Assembly (NCBI GenBank): GCA_963723355.1
Contig: CAVRQQ010000011.1
Location: 1-64,000, forward strand
Direction: 5' to 3'
DNA: 64,000 bases
Origin: JAFDBW01 sp963723355
GTDB lineage: Bacteria > Desulfobacterota > Desulfuromonadia > Desulfuromonadales > BM103
In this document: one piece after another, positions 55,189-62,994 of the stretch
How the letters are laid out: every line of letters starts with the position of its first letter
Position numbering within the stretch: the first letter of the stretch is position 1
Program-made: the position numbers and the translations under genes
The notes under the pieces: model-generated
Databases searched by the model: none
Seen by the model: the letters and a program-made list of their open reading frames with translations, nothing else
Told to the model about the DNA's origin: nothing

Positions 55189-55491
55189 ATGGACAAAAAG
55201 AAGCCGCAGGAAGTCAAACTCGAGATACAGCTTGACGAAGAAGTCGCTCAGGGAGCTTACGTCAATCTGGCGGTCGTCAACCATAACGAATCGGAGTTCG
55301 TCATTGACCTGATCTTTGTTCAGCCCCAGGCGCCACGGGCGAAGGTTCGCTCGAGGGTGATCCTTTCTCCGCAGCACGCGAAACGTTTTGTCGCTGCTTT
55401 GCAGGAGAATATCAGTCGCTATGAAAAGAACTTCGGCGAGATCAAGCCGACCCAGCAGGTCGTCGATGAGCCGGCAGGACATTATCACTAG
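55189..55491 (+). CDS. DUF3467 domain protein
   Basis: 100 residues from the ATG at 55189. It has the DUF3467 pattern: EVAQGAYVNLAVVNHNESEF, then FVIDLIFVQP, RAKVRSRVILSPQHAKRFV and LQENISRYEKNFGEI. Small cytoplasmic domain of unknown function, widespread in bacteria. Stands alone between glpK and the DUF362 block. Confidence 0.82.
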   Translation: MDKKKPQEVKLEIQLDEEVAQGAYVNLAVVNHNESEFVIDLIFVQPQAPRAKVRSRVILSPQHAKRFVAALQENISRYEKNFGEIKPTQQVVDEPAGHYH

Positions 55492-55719
55492 TTGTTGAGT
55501 GCCATGTATCGTAACACAGCCCATCCGCGGGTATTTAAGGTGAAGTCGGGCAAGGTGCTCAGTTGCACTTTGGGGCGTCTGCTCTTAAACTGAACAGGTA
55601 GTGGTTTCGGTCCTGGCCCGCCTGATCAACAAGCCGGGCGGTGCGATCGATGCCGAGATAATGAAAAAAAGCGCAATAGAATTAGTGTCGCAGGCAGCTT
55701 TAAGGAGCTTTGTTGACGG

Positions 55720-56640
55720 ATGATGAACCAAATTGATCGGCGTACATTTATTCGCCGCACTGTTCAGGCGGCAATCGCAGCTGCCGCGGGTGGTTTGCCT
55801 GCGCTCGACCTGCTGTCTCTGCCTGCGCAGGCAGCACAGGCCCCTCCGCTGGCGGTGCGCAAGGGACAGGATATCCCGCTTCTGGTGCGCGAGACGATCA
55901 GCGCCCTGGGTGGCATGGAAAACTTTGTCAAACCGGGCGAAGTCGTTGTCGTCAAGCCGAATATCGGCTGGGACCGCACCGTGGAGCTGGCGGCTAATAC
56001 CCATCCCGGTGTTGTCAAGACCCTGGTGCAGCTCTGTCTTGAGGCAGGCGCCAAACAGGTTCGTATCTTTGACCGCACCTGTAACGATGAAAGGCGTTGT
56101 TACACGCAGAGCGGGATACGCTCTGCCGTGGAGTCGATCCGGTCTGAGCGTGTCAGTCTTGAATACATGGATCGCCGTGCCTATAAGGAGTTGACCATAA
56201 AAGGCGGTCAGGCATTTGATCGATGGGAGTTCTATATGCCGGTGATCGAGGCCGACCGTCTGATCAACGTGCCGATTGCCAAGCACCATTCGATTTCACA
56301 ACTGACTCTCGGCATGAAGAACCTGATGGGCGTGATCGGTGGCAACCGCGGCCGGCTGCACCACAATATCGCCGAATCCCTCTCTGATATCGCCTCCGTC
56401 ATCCACTCCGACCTGACCGTGGTCGATGCCACCCGTATCCTGACGGCCAACGGCCCGCAGGGTGGTCGACTCAAGGATGTCCGTAACCTGGACACCCTGA
56501 TCGCTTCCCCGGATATCGTCGCGGCCGATGCCTATGCCACGACCCTCTTTGGCCTCAGCCCGGAACAGGTCCCGACGGTCGTTGCGGCAGCCCGAAGGGG
56601 CTTGGGGGTCATGGACCTCGAGCAGGTCAGAATGGTTTGA
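55720..56640 (+). CDS. DUF362 domain protein with Tat-type signal
   Basis: 306 residues. The N terminus DRRTFIRRTVQAAIAAAAGG is a twin-arginine signal, so it is probably exported folded. The DUF362 body has VKPNIGWDRTVELAANTHP, PIAKHHSISQLTLGMKNLMG near residue 190, and DLTVVDATRILTANGPQGG near 230. There are no ferredoxin cysteines in this copy. Translationally coupled (TTGA overlap) with the polyferredoxin downstream, suggesting they act together. Molecular role unknown. AAGGAG about 12 bases before the first ATG. Confidence 0.85.
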   Translation: MMNQIDRRTFIRRTVQAAIAAAAGGLPALDLLSLPAQAAQAPPLAVRKGQDIPLLVRETISALGGMENFVKPGEVVVVKPNIGWDRTVELAANTHPGVVKTLVQLCLEAGAKQVRIFDRTCNDERRCYTQSGIRSAVESIRSERVSLEYMDRRAYKELTIKGGQAFDRWEFYMPVIEADRLINVPIAKHHSISQLTLGMKNLMGVIGGNRGRLHHNIAESLSDIASVIHSDLTVVDATRILTANGPQGGRLKDVRNLDTLIASPDIVAADAYATTLFGLSPEQVPTVVAAARRGLGVMDLEQVRMV

Positions 56641-58196
56641 AACAATCCTCCTGGACATACGCCCGCCGGTTCAGCCAGAGCTTCTGCCTGGCCGTCTTCC
56701 TCTGGCTGTTCCTGCAGACCGAATATCGCGGAATTGACCAGTTGCCTTACCCGGTCAGCCTGCTGTTCCGGATCGACCCGCTTGCGGCACTGGCGGATTT
56801 TCTTGCCCCTGGGCCGTTTGGCTGGAGCATCCTTTGGCCGGCCCTGGTCGTGTTGCTGCTGACCTCTCTGTTCGGGCGCTTCTTCTGCGGCTGGGTCTGC
56901 CCGCTCGGTGCAACCCTCGATGGTCTTGGCAAGCTGGTCGGACGCGGCCGGCGGGCCTTTTCACCCGGCTGGCGGCGTGTCAAGTACTACCTGTTGATTG
57001 GCCTGGGTGCGGCGACCCTCTTCGGTGTCCAGCTGCTCGGGCTCTTTGATCCGCTGGCAATCTTCCTGCGTTCCCTGACCCTGGCGGTTTACCCTGCCTA
57101 CAACTACGGGCTGAACAAGGTTTTTGACTTTTTTTACGCAAACGATCTGCCGCTGGTCTCGCCCGTGGTCAAGAATTCATATCCGCTGTTTCGTGATTAC
57201 CTCATGGCTTTCCATCAGCCGGTCTTCGCCCTGGGGCTCTTTACTTTCCTGATCTTCCTGACGATTGTACTCCTGGAGCGGGTCGAGCACCGTTTCTGGT
57301 GCAAGAATCTCTGTCCGCTGGGAGGACTGCTCGGTATCTGTTCGCGATACGCCATCCTGCAGCGAACCCCGCAAAGGCTCTGCGCCGATTGTCAGGCCTG
57401 TGACAGCCTCTGTCGTTCCGGGGCGGTTCGCAATGCCGGTCTCATGCGCAGTGAATGCCTGCTCTGCATGGACTGTACAGGCTACTGCCCTGAGGAGCGG
57501 GTGAGCTTCGGATTGCGCCACGGTGCTGCGTATGACCCGGGGGTCGACCTGCAGCGTCGGGGCGTGCTGACTGCCGTGGCCAGTGGTATCATGATCGCGC
57601 CTGCAGTGCGTATAGGGCCGGTTACCTACGAGCAGAACCCCTACCTGATCCGTCCGCCGGGGGCAGTTGCGGAAGAGGAGTTTTTGCAGCGCTGCGTCCG
57701 TTGCGCCGAATGCATGAAGGTCTGTATCGGGCGCACCCTGCAGCCGGCCCTGCTCGAGGCCGGCCCGGTAGGGCTGTGGACGCCGCTGGTGGTGCCGCGG
57801 ATCGGTTACTGTGAGTACAACTGCACCTTGTGCGGCCAGGTTTGCCCGACCGGTGCGCTTGCCCCGTTGAAACTGGCAGAGAAACAGAAGAACGTGATCG
57901 GCCTTGCCGTGATCAAGAAAGATCGTTGCCTGCCCTTTGCCAAAGGGGTTGAATGCCTGGTTTGCGAGGAGCACTGTCCGACCGGCGAGAAAGCGATTGT
58001 CATGGAAGAGCAGGATGTTCTGGTCGATGGCCAACTGCGTCGGCTCAAATTGCCCAGGGTGGTTGATAAGCTCTGCATCGGTTGCGGGATCTGCGAGACC
58101 AAGTGCCCGGTGGAAGGTGCCAGCGCCGTCCGGGTTATCAACCAAGGGGAGAGCCGCCGCAAACGTACCGAACTGCTGGCCGGCCCTTACGGGTAG
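56637..58196 (+). CDS. NapH-like membrane polyferredoxin
   Basis: 519 residues, TTG start overlapping the DUF362 stop. The membrane part has TM segments near residues 15-28, 60-80, 112-132 and 200-222 with two CX3CP motifs (FFCGWVCPLGATLDG, FWCKNLCPLGGLLG), as in NapH/RdxA. The soluble part carries several cysteine sets: CADCQACDSLC, CLLCMDCTGYCP, CVRCAECMKVC, CEYNCTLCGQVCPTG, CLVCEEHCPTGE and CIGCGICETKCPVEG, probably about six [4Fe-4S] clusters. Likely moves electrons across or along the membrane; donor and acceptor unknown. The DUF3047 gene follows after 4 bases. Confidence 0.87.
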   Translation: MKQSSWTYARRFSQSFCLAVFLWLFLQTEYRGIDQLPYPVSLLFRIDPLAALADFLAPGPFGWSILWPALVVLLLTSLFGRFFCGWVCPLGATLDGLGKLVGRGRRAFSPGWRRVKYYLLIGLGAATLFGVQLLGLFDPLAIFLRSLTLAVYPAYNYGLNKVFDFFYANDLPLVSPVVKNSYPLFRDYLMAFHQPVFALGLFTFLIFLTIVLLERVEHRFWCKNLCPLGGLLGICSRYAILQRTPQRLCADCQACDSLCRSGAVRNAGLMRSECLLCMDCTGYCPEERVSFGLRHGAAYDPGVDLQRRGVLTAVASGIMIAPAVRIGPVTYEQNPYLIRPPGAVAEEEFLQRCVRCAECMKVCIGRTLQPALLEAGPVGLWTPLVVPRIGYCEYNCTLCGQVCPTGALAPLKLAEKQKNVIGLAVIKKDRCLPFAKGVECLVCEEHCPTGEKAIVMEEQDVLVDGQLRRLKLPRVVDKLCIGCGICETKCPVEGASAVRVINQGESRRKRTELLAGPYG

Positions 58197-58200
58197 CACG

Positions 58201-58842
58201 ATGCGCACTTTCCTTTTGATTATAGCGGCCCTGTCACTGTGCGCTCTCGTCTCTGCCGATGCGGGCAGAATCAGCTTCGGAAGTTTTGCGAAGTCCGGGC
58301 TTGAAGGGTGGGAGACGAAAATCTTCAAAGGTGAAACGGATTACCGGATCGTCGAGGATGACGGGCGGAAGGTGCTGCAGGCTAAAAGTCAGGCTGCGGC
58401 CTCAGGCCTGGTTTTTGAGACCGAATATGACCCAACCGTATATCCCGTGCTGTCATGGCGTTGGAAAATTGACCACATTCTCACCAGGGGGGACAGCCGC
58501 ACCAGGTCCGGTGATGATTATGCCGCCCGTATCTACGTGATCTTCCCGCACTGGTTTTTCCCGAAAACCAAAACACTTAACTACATATGGGCCAATCGCC
58601 TGCCCAAAGAGTCTTTCCAGCCGAATGCATTCACCGGCAATGCCATGATGATAGCTGTCGAGAGCGGAGACGAAAAGGCCGGTCAATGGATTTCCGTACG
58701 ACGGAACATTATTGAAGATTATCGCCGGGCTTTCGGCGAGGACCCACCGAATGTGGGCGCGATCGCGATCATGACTGACACCGACCAGACCGGGGAGTCG
58801 GCAATTGCCTGGTATTCCGACATTGAAGCCTGTCGACAATAA
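58201..58842 (+). CDS. DUF3047 exported protein
   Basis: 213 residues with a cleavable signal peptide (FLLIIAALSLCALVSADAG). The DUF3047 body includes SFGSFAKSGLEGWETKIFKG, VLSWRWKIDHIL near 82, YAARIYVIFPHWFF near 104, LNYIWANRLPKE and GAIAIMTDTDQTGESA near 190. Function unknown. Placed four bases after the polyferredoxin, so probably one transcript with it and DUF362. Confidence 0.85.
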   Translation: MRTFLLIIAALSLCALVSADAGRISFGSFAKSGLEGWETKIFKGETDYRIVEDDGRKVLQAKSQAAASGLVFETEYDPTVYPVLSWRWKIDHILTRGDSRTRSGDDYAARIYVIFPHWFFPKTKTLNYIWANRLPKESFQPNAFTGNAMMIAVESGDEKAGQWISVRRNIIEDYRRAFGEDPPNVGAIAIMTDTDQTGESAIAWYSDIEACRQ

Positions 58843-58951
58843 GTCCTTTTCTTGGACGCATCCCTGTCGAGACAAGCAATTTCTGTTTTTGAGGATATAA
58901 TTAAAGGCAGAATAGTTATCTTATCCCGACTGTTTGTGTAAGGGAGGTCCT

Positions 58952-59137
58952 ATGTCACTGGTGAAAACCTGGTATACCCCGGAAAAGGCGGCAGACAAGT
59001 TCGGCATTAAACTCTCTCAGTTGATGGAGTGGGTCGAGGCAGGCCTGGTGCGGGCGGAAAAGGAAGCTGACGAGGTCGTGCAGGTCAATATCGATGATGT
59101 GCGCATCGAGGTAGAGGCGATGGTCGGACGTTCCTGA
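58952..59137 (+). CDS. Small HTH (MerR/excisionase-like) protein
   Basis: 61 residues from the ATG at 58952 (GGGAGG upstream). TWYTPEKAADKFGIKLSQLM followed by EWVEAGLVRAE is a winged-helix/MerR-type DNA-binding pattern (helix-turn-helix then wing) without an effector domain. It could be a small regulator or adaptor; target unknown. Confidence 0.7.
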   Translation: MSLVKTWYTPEKAADKFGIKLSQLMEWVEAGLVRAEKEADEVVQVNIDDVRIEVEAMVGRS

Positions 59138-59157
59138 ACTTGACGGATGGCAAACCG

Positions 59158-59192
59158 GAAAAAAGCGGACAGAGATTTCTCTGCCCGCTTTG
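59158..59192 (-). terminator. Terminator of the ferredoxin gene
   Basis: AAAGCGG..CAGAGA / TCTCTG..CCGCTTT stem with a T-run on the minus strand (CCGCTTTTTTCC); it may serve the converging HTH gene too. Confidence 0.7.
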
Positions 59193-59215
59193 CCTTTCAA
59201 CTCTGTCGGGTTGAG

Positions 59216-59503
59216 TTAACAACTCCCGCCACAATCGCAACTTGGCTCTTCACCGGTCAGCCAGCCGTTGATGATGGCGCTGGCACAGCCGACCCCGGCT
59301 TTCACCTTCAAGGCTTCGACCGGGCAGTTCCCGGCACAGGCCCCGCACTCGATGCAGGCGTCCAGGTCAACAACCTGTGCCTTGCGCTCCTCGACTTCGA
59401 AGACCCCATGCGGACAAACCACGGCACACATGCCGCAGCCAATGCATTTTTCCTGGTCAAGCTCAAGGGTGCTGACATTTTCCAGATATCTTAGCTCACT
59501 CAT
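59216..59503 (-). CDS. HgcB-like 2[4Fe-4S] ferredoxin
   Basis: 95 residues. Two classic cluster motifs, CIGCGMCAVVCPHG near residue 20 and CIECGACAGNCPVE near 50, are followed by VGCASAIINGWLTGEEPSC and a cysteine-rich end CDCGGSC. This overall plan (two ferredoxin motifs, VGCA-IING segment, C-terminal cysteines) is that of HgcB, the ferredoxin of mercury methylation, and its paralogues. No hgcA (corrinoid partner) is present in the window, so a paralogue with another role is at least as likely. Confidence 0.82.
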   Translation of the reverse strand: MSELRYLENVSTLELDQEKCIGCGMCAVVCPHGVFEVEERKAQVVDLDACIECGACAGNCPVEALKVKAGVGCASAIINGWLTGEEPSCDCGGSC

Positions 59504-59529
59504 CGAAAGCCTCCGCGGGCGGTTGTGAA

Positions 59530-60333
59530 TTATTGTTTAACAATCGGTTTATTCCATTCGGCAAGATGCTGCTGGATAAAATCGACCACGCGCTGCTGCT
59601 CTTCCTGGCCTTTGCCGGTCACTTCGAAGGGTTCCCCGAAGGCAAAATGAATGGTCCTGTCAGGGAGTATAGGGCCGAAGTCCTTGATCTTTTTGCCGGC
59701 TGTCCAGGCCCAGGTCAGCAGTGCAATGGGAACCACGAGGGCGTTGGCCTTTTTCGCGAGCTTGATGCCGATGCTGTTGAACTGCCTGGTATCGAATTCC
59801 ACCGTGCGGGTGTGCTGGGGAAAGATGACCAGTGAGCGGCCTTGCTCAAGACGTTTGGCCCCTTCTTCCATGACCACCTTGAGATCGTCGCGCGGGTTGA
59901 CACGATCAACCACAACCGGGTCGCGGGTTTTGACGACGTTGCCGAAGACCGGGTAATCGACCAGGCTGCGCTTGATGACGTAAGTCAGGTCAAAGACGTG
60001 CGGCATGATCAAAGAGGGCAGCACGAAAGTCTCGAGCGTGCTCATGTGGTTGCCGATGAACACACACGGCCGGTTGAGTCCCATGAAGTGCTCTATGCCG
60101 GTAATGTCAAACCGGCAGCCGGTCTCTTCCAGGATCCGGACGACGGCAGCGCTGCTGTCATGCCATGACTTCGAATTGTAAATGCCGCGCTTTGCCTCGG
60201 AACTGGCCTTCCAGACGACCAGGAAGTTCTTCAGATAAAAAGACACTGACGGAAAGAGTCGGGTCAGCCAGCCGATTTTGCGCTCCGGACTGTGATATTC
60301 GGTGCCCTGGTAAAATGCCTTGATGTCGTTCAT
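59530..60333 (-). CDS. Lysophospholipid acyltransferase (PlsC-like)
   Basis: 267 residues. The acyltransferase block I is FIGNHMSTLETFVLPSL (NHX4E rather than NHX4D) near residue 92. Block III-like SLVIFPQHTRTVEFDTRQF is near 160, and block IV-like ALVVPIALLTWAW near 190. It resembles 1-acyl-glycerol-3-phosphate acyltransferases of membrane lipid synthesis. The start overlaps the MFS stop (ATGA), so the two are coupled. Confidence 0.85.
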   Translation of the reverse strand: MNDIKAFYQGTEYHSPERKIGWLTRLFPSVSFYLKNFLVVWKASSEAKRGIYNSKSWHDSSAAVVRILEETGCRFDITGIEHFMGLNRPCVFIGNHMSTLETFVLPSLIMPHVFDLTYVIKRSLVDYPVFGNVVKTRDPVVVDRVNPRDDLKVVMEEGAKRLEQGRSLVIFPQHTRTVEFDTRQFNSIGIKLAKKANALVVPIALLTWAWTAGKKIKDFGPILPDRTIHFAFGEPFEVTGKGQEEQQRVVDFIQQHLAEWNKPIVKQ

Positions 60334-61505
60334 GGTGCGTTCTGTTCTAATGTCCTTGTTTTTGTGCTACGAAAACGAAAGATGATAAATGCGGTTGCCA
60401 TGCTCAGCCCGGCACAGACAAACAGGACATTCAGGCCGAACCAGTCGCCAATATAGCCCAATATCAGAGATCCTGCAAAGATTCCCGTATCGATACCGCC
60501 GGTAAAGATCCCGGTTGCCTTGCCGCGCAGATCGCCCGGCTCGTTACGTACGGCCATGGTGTTTAAAAGTGGGAAGAGCAGGCCGTGGCCGATACCGGAA
60601 AGCACGCCGGCAAAGCAGAGCATCGACGGGTTGTAGGTAAAAGGCAGTATGAAAATTCCGGCAATGTAGAGGAGGATGCTGTATGGCAGAATGGTCCGCT
60701 CGCCGACTTCATCCGCCAGTTTTCCACCGATGAAACGGATTGCAATGGCGCCCCCTGAATAACAGAAAAAATAGATCGAAATGTAGCCCAGCCCGCGCTC
60801 TTCGGCAAGTGGGGCGACAAAGCTTCCTGTCGCAGCCAGGCCCACCCCGAACATCAGAGAGAGCAGCCCGACGACAATGAATTTCTCCCGCCTGAGCAGG
60901 TCGAAAAAACTCACATGACTCTCTGTCGCCGTGACCTGCCGTGTGTGGCTCTCTTTTAGTGGTTGATGCGCGAGCAGGGCCGTACCGGCCAAAGCGCCGG
61001 CAACCAGGAACAGGCCGGGAAAACCATAACGCGCCAGAGTCGCTTCCGCCAGGACCGGGCCGATTGCAATGCCGAGCAGGCCGGAAATGCCGAACATGCC
61101 GATCCCCTCGTTGAGGCGGTCTTGCGGCAGGATGTCTGCCATGAAAGTGAAGACTGCGGTAAAACAGATAGCCAGTCCCACGCCATGTGCGAGGCGGAGC
61201 AGGATAAACAGGGGGTAATCAGCACCGAGCGGATCGTGCAGGCTCATGTAGAGCAGGGGGGAGGCCACCATCAGGATGCTGCCGAGAGTGTAGCTGCGCT
61301 TGCGTCCGATGCGGTCGATCATGCTGGAAATCCAGGGTCGGCAGAGTGCGGACGCCATGGAGAATATGCCCATGACCATGCCGATATCACCCTGGCTGCC
61401 GCCTTGCTCCATGACATAAAGCGGGAGCAGGAAAAACGCACTGAAGCTGGCCGTGTGGCAGAGGTTTGCCAGCGCCATGGCCCAGAATGCAGGTGTGTAG
61501 AGCAT
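60330..61505 (-). CDS. MFS transporter
   Basis: 391 residues with about 12 hydrophobic segments. The motif A-type loop DRIGRKRSYTLGS is between TM2 and TM3 (near residue 63), with a second GGKLADEVGERTILPYS near 260. Drug/metabolite efflux type; the substrate cannot be told. Coupled to the acyltransferase downstream, which raises the possibility of lysophospholipid transport (as in LplT-Aas), but that is speculation. Confidence 0.88.
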   Translation of the reverse strand: MLYTPAFWAMALANLCHTASFSAFFLLPLYVMEQGGSQGDIGMVMGIFSMASALCRPWISSMIDRIGRKRSYTLGSILMVASPLLYMSLHDPLGADYPLFILLRLAHGVGLAICFTAVFTFMADILPQDRLNEGIGMFGISGLLGIAIGPVLAEATLARYGFPGLFLVAGALAGTALLAHQPLKESHTRQVTATESHVSFFDLLRREKFIVVGLLSLMFGVGLAATGSFVAPLAEERGLGYISIYFFCYSGGAIAIRFIGGKLADEVGERTILPYSILLYIAGIFILPFTYNPSMLCFAGVLSGIGHGLLFPLLNTMAVRNEPGDLRGKATGIFTGGIDTGIFAGSLILGYIGDWFGLNVLFVCAGLSMATAFIIFRFRSTKTRTLEQNAP

Positions 61506-61618
61506 CGGATCTTAACCGTTCGGAACGGGGTTCGCGGGTATTCTGTCCTGTAGCAAAGGGGTAGTCAAGAGTAACCCGCAGAAGTGTGAGGTGAGCAGCG
61601 TGAAAATAAAGATCATAA

Positions 61619-61649
61619 AAACCGGGGACAGTATAACTGCCCCCGGTTT
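61619..61649 (-). terminator. Terminator of the DUF3750 gene
   Basis: ACCGGGG..CAGT / ACTG..CCCCGGT stem with TTTTTAT on the minus strand, overlapping the stop codon. Confidence 0.75.
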
Positions 61650-62202
61650 AATCGATATAGCCGCTGCCGATTGCGGTGAAGGGCAGATCCAGACCCAGCT
61701 CGGGGACCTGTTTGCCAATCCAGGCAATGAAGGTGTTGCTGTTCGGCCCGGGAAAGACCTTGTAGGTGGTTTTCCACGGGTAATTTTCGGCCGCCTTGTG
61801 TACGGCATCGATCAGTTCATCGACTCCCGTGCCTCTGTGTTCTACAAGAACCCGTGGTGTTTCGCCGAACCAGTAACGATCGGGAATGTCTTTGTTGATC
61901 CGCATAACCGGTTGGCCGCGATGCCCGCGCCAGCCGACCACATCATAGACCGTGTAAGAAGGTTCATCGGTGCGTTTCGCGGCAATCCAGGTGTGAATGG
62001 CGAACCAGCCACGCCAACCCCAGGCTCTGGCGCCGTAGACATGCAGGACGGCTTCCTCAGTAACGACCGGATCGGGTGCTATCCGCGCAGATTCGCGGCT
62101 GGCAGTGCGCCAGTCTTTGTTGGATGAACAGTTAACCAAGGTCATACCTATTAACAGGACCATCGGCAGGACGATCAACATTTTTCTCAAACAGCGATTC
62201 AA
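61648..62202 (-). CDS. DUF3750 lipoprotein
   Basis: 184 residues with an N-terminal hydrophobic segment and a lipobox-like LVNC near residue 25. The DUF3750 features are VYGARAWGWRGWFAIHTWIA near 55, VYDVVGWRGHRGQPVMRI near 84 and FPGPNSNTFIAWIGKQVPEL near 150. The His/Cys-poor body recalls the papain-like DUF3750 group; activity is unknown. Confidence 0.8.
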   Translation of the reverse strand: MNRCLRKMLIVLPMVLLIGMTLVNCSSNKDWRTASRESARIAPDPVVTEEAVLHVYGARAWGWRGWFAIHTWIAAKRTDEPSYTVYDVVGWRGHRGQPVMRINKDIPDRYWFGETPRVLVEHRGTGVDELIDAVHKAAENYPWKTTYKVFPGPNSNTFIAWIGKQVPELGLDLPFTAIGSGYID

Positions 62203-62299
62203 CAGAAACTCCGTTCCTCAGTTTATCGTATTGTAAACCGAATCGGCGTTTCGAGGGAAGCCACGTGACAATTTGTTGCGGAGATGTATGACAAGACAG

Positions 62300-62821
62300 C
62301 TAAAATCGCCCAACCGCAACCAGCCGGTTCTTCCAGTATGGGGCTTTCAGGCTGGCATAGCTGACGCCTTTGCCGGAGGAGGGGGCGTGGATGAAACGTT
62401 TGTTGCCGGCATAGATGCCGACGTGGGCGATCTTTTTCGACGAGATGGTGAAGAAGACCAGGTCGCCCGCCTGCAGATTACCCGGGTTGACCAGTTGGCT
62501 GGCTCTGAAGATATCCTGCGAAGTGCGCGGCAGCTTTAACCCGGCCTTGGCATATGAATACTGCACCAGACCGCTGCAGTCGAAGCCGCGCGGGTCTGCA
62601 CCGCCGTAGCGATAGGCGACACCGAGCATGCTGCGGGCAGTATCCAGGGCCATCGTCCCGACATTTCGGCCCAGAGAGCCAAACTCGGCAGGCGCTGTTA
62701 CCTTGCCGGGAGTGTTTGCCGATTTAGGCGTCGGCCCAGGTGCCCCGGAACAAGCAACCAGCAAAACAACCGGCAGCAAAAAAACCAGTTCAAAGGCCAT
62801 TTTTCGTAAACTATGGGACAT
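62300..62821 (-). CDS. NlpC/P60 (C40) peptidase lipoprotein
   Basis: 173 residues. Lipobox LVAC near residue 24. Catalytic cysteine in PRGFDCSGLVQYSYAKAG near 81, histidine in KIAHVGIYAGNKRFIH near 135, with the third polar residue in FIHAPSSGKGV. A D,L-endopeptidase acting on peptidoglycan cross-bridges, outer-membrane or periplasmic. Confidence 0.92.
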   Translation of the reverse strand: MSHSLRKMAFELVFLLPVVLLVACSGAPGPTPKSANTPGKVTAPAEFGSLGRNVGTMALDTARSMLGVAYRYGGADPRGFDCSGLVQYSYAKAGLKLPRTSQDIFRASQLVNPGNLQAGDLVFFTISSKKIAHVGIYAGNKRFIHAPSSGKGVSYASLKAPYWKNRLVAVGRF

Positions 62822-62994
62822 AAATCGTCCTTTTCGGCGAGTGAGAGCAATGTCTGAGCTCTTAATCAGTAGAATGTAGCAAGCATTGTTCCAAAATTGT
62901 TCAGATGACAGTAAATATCAGGGATTGCCCTTTGCCATGTGGTATCAAATTGAGGTATCTTGAAGATGGATTTTCAGCAAGGGAACGGAACAGG

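Noticed and set aside
58952..60333. Mercury methylation locus (hgcAB)
   Set aside because: Only the HgcB-like ferredoxin is present. No protein with the HgcA corrinoid motif is encoded in the window.
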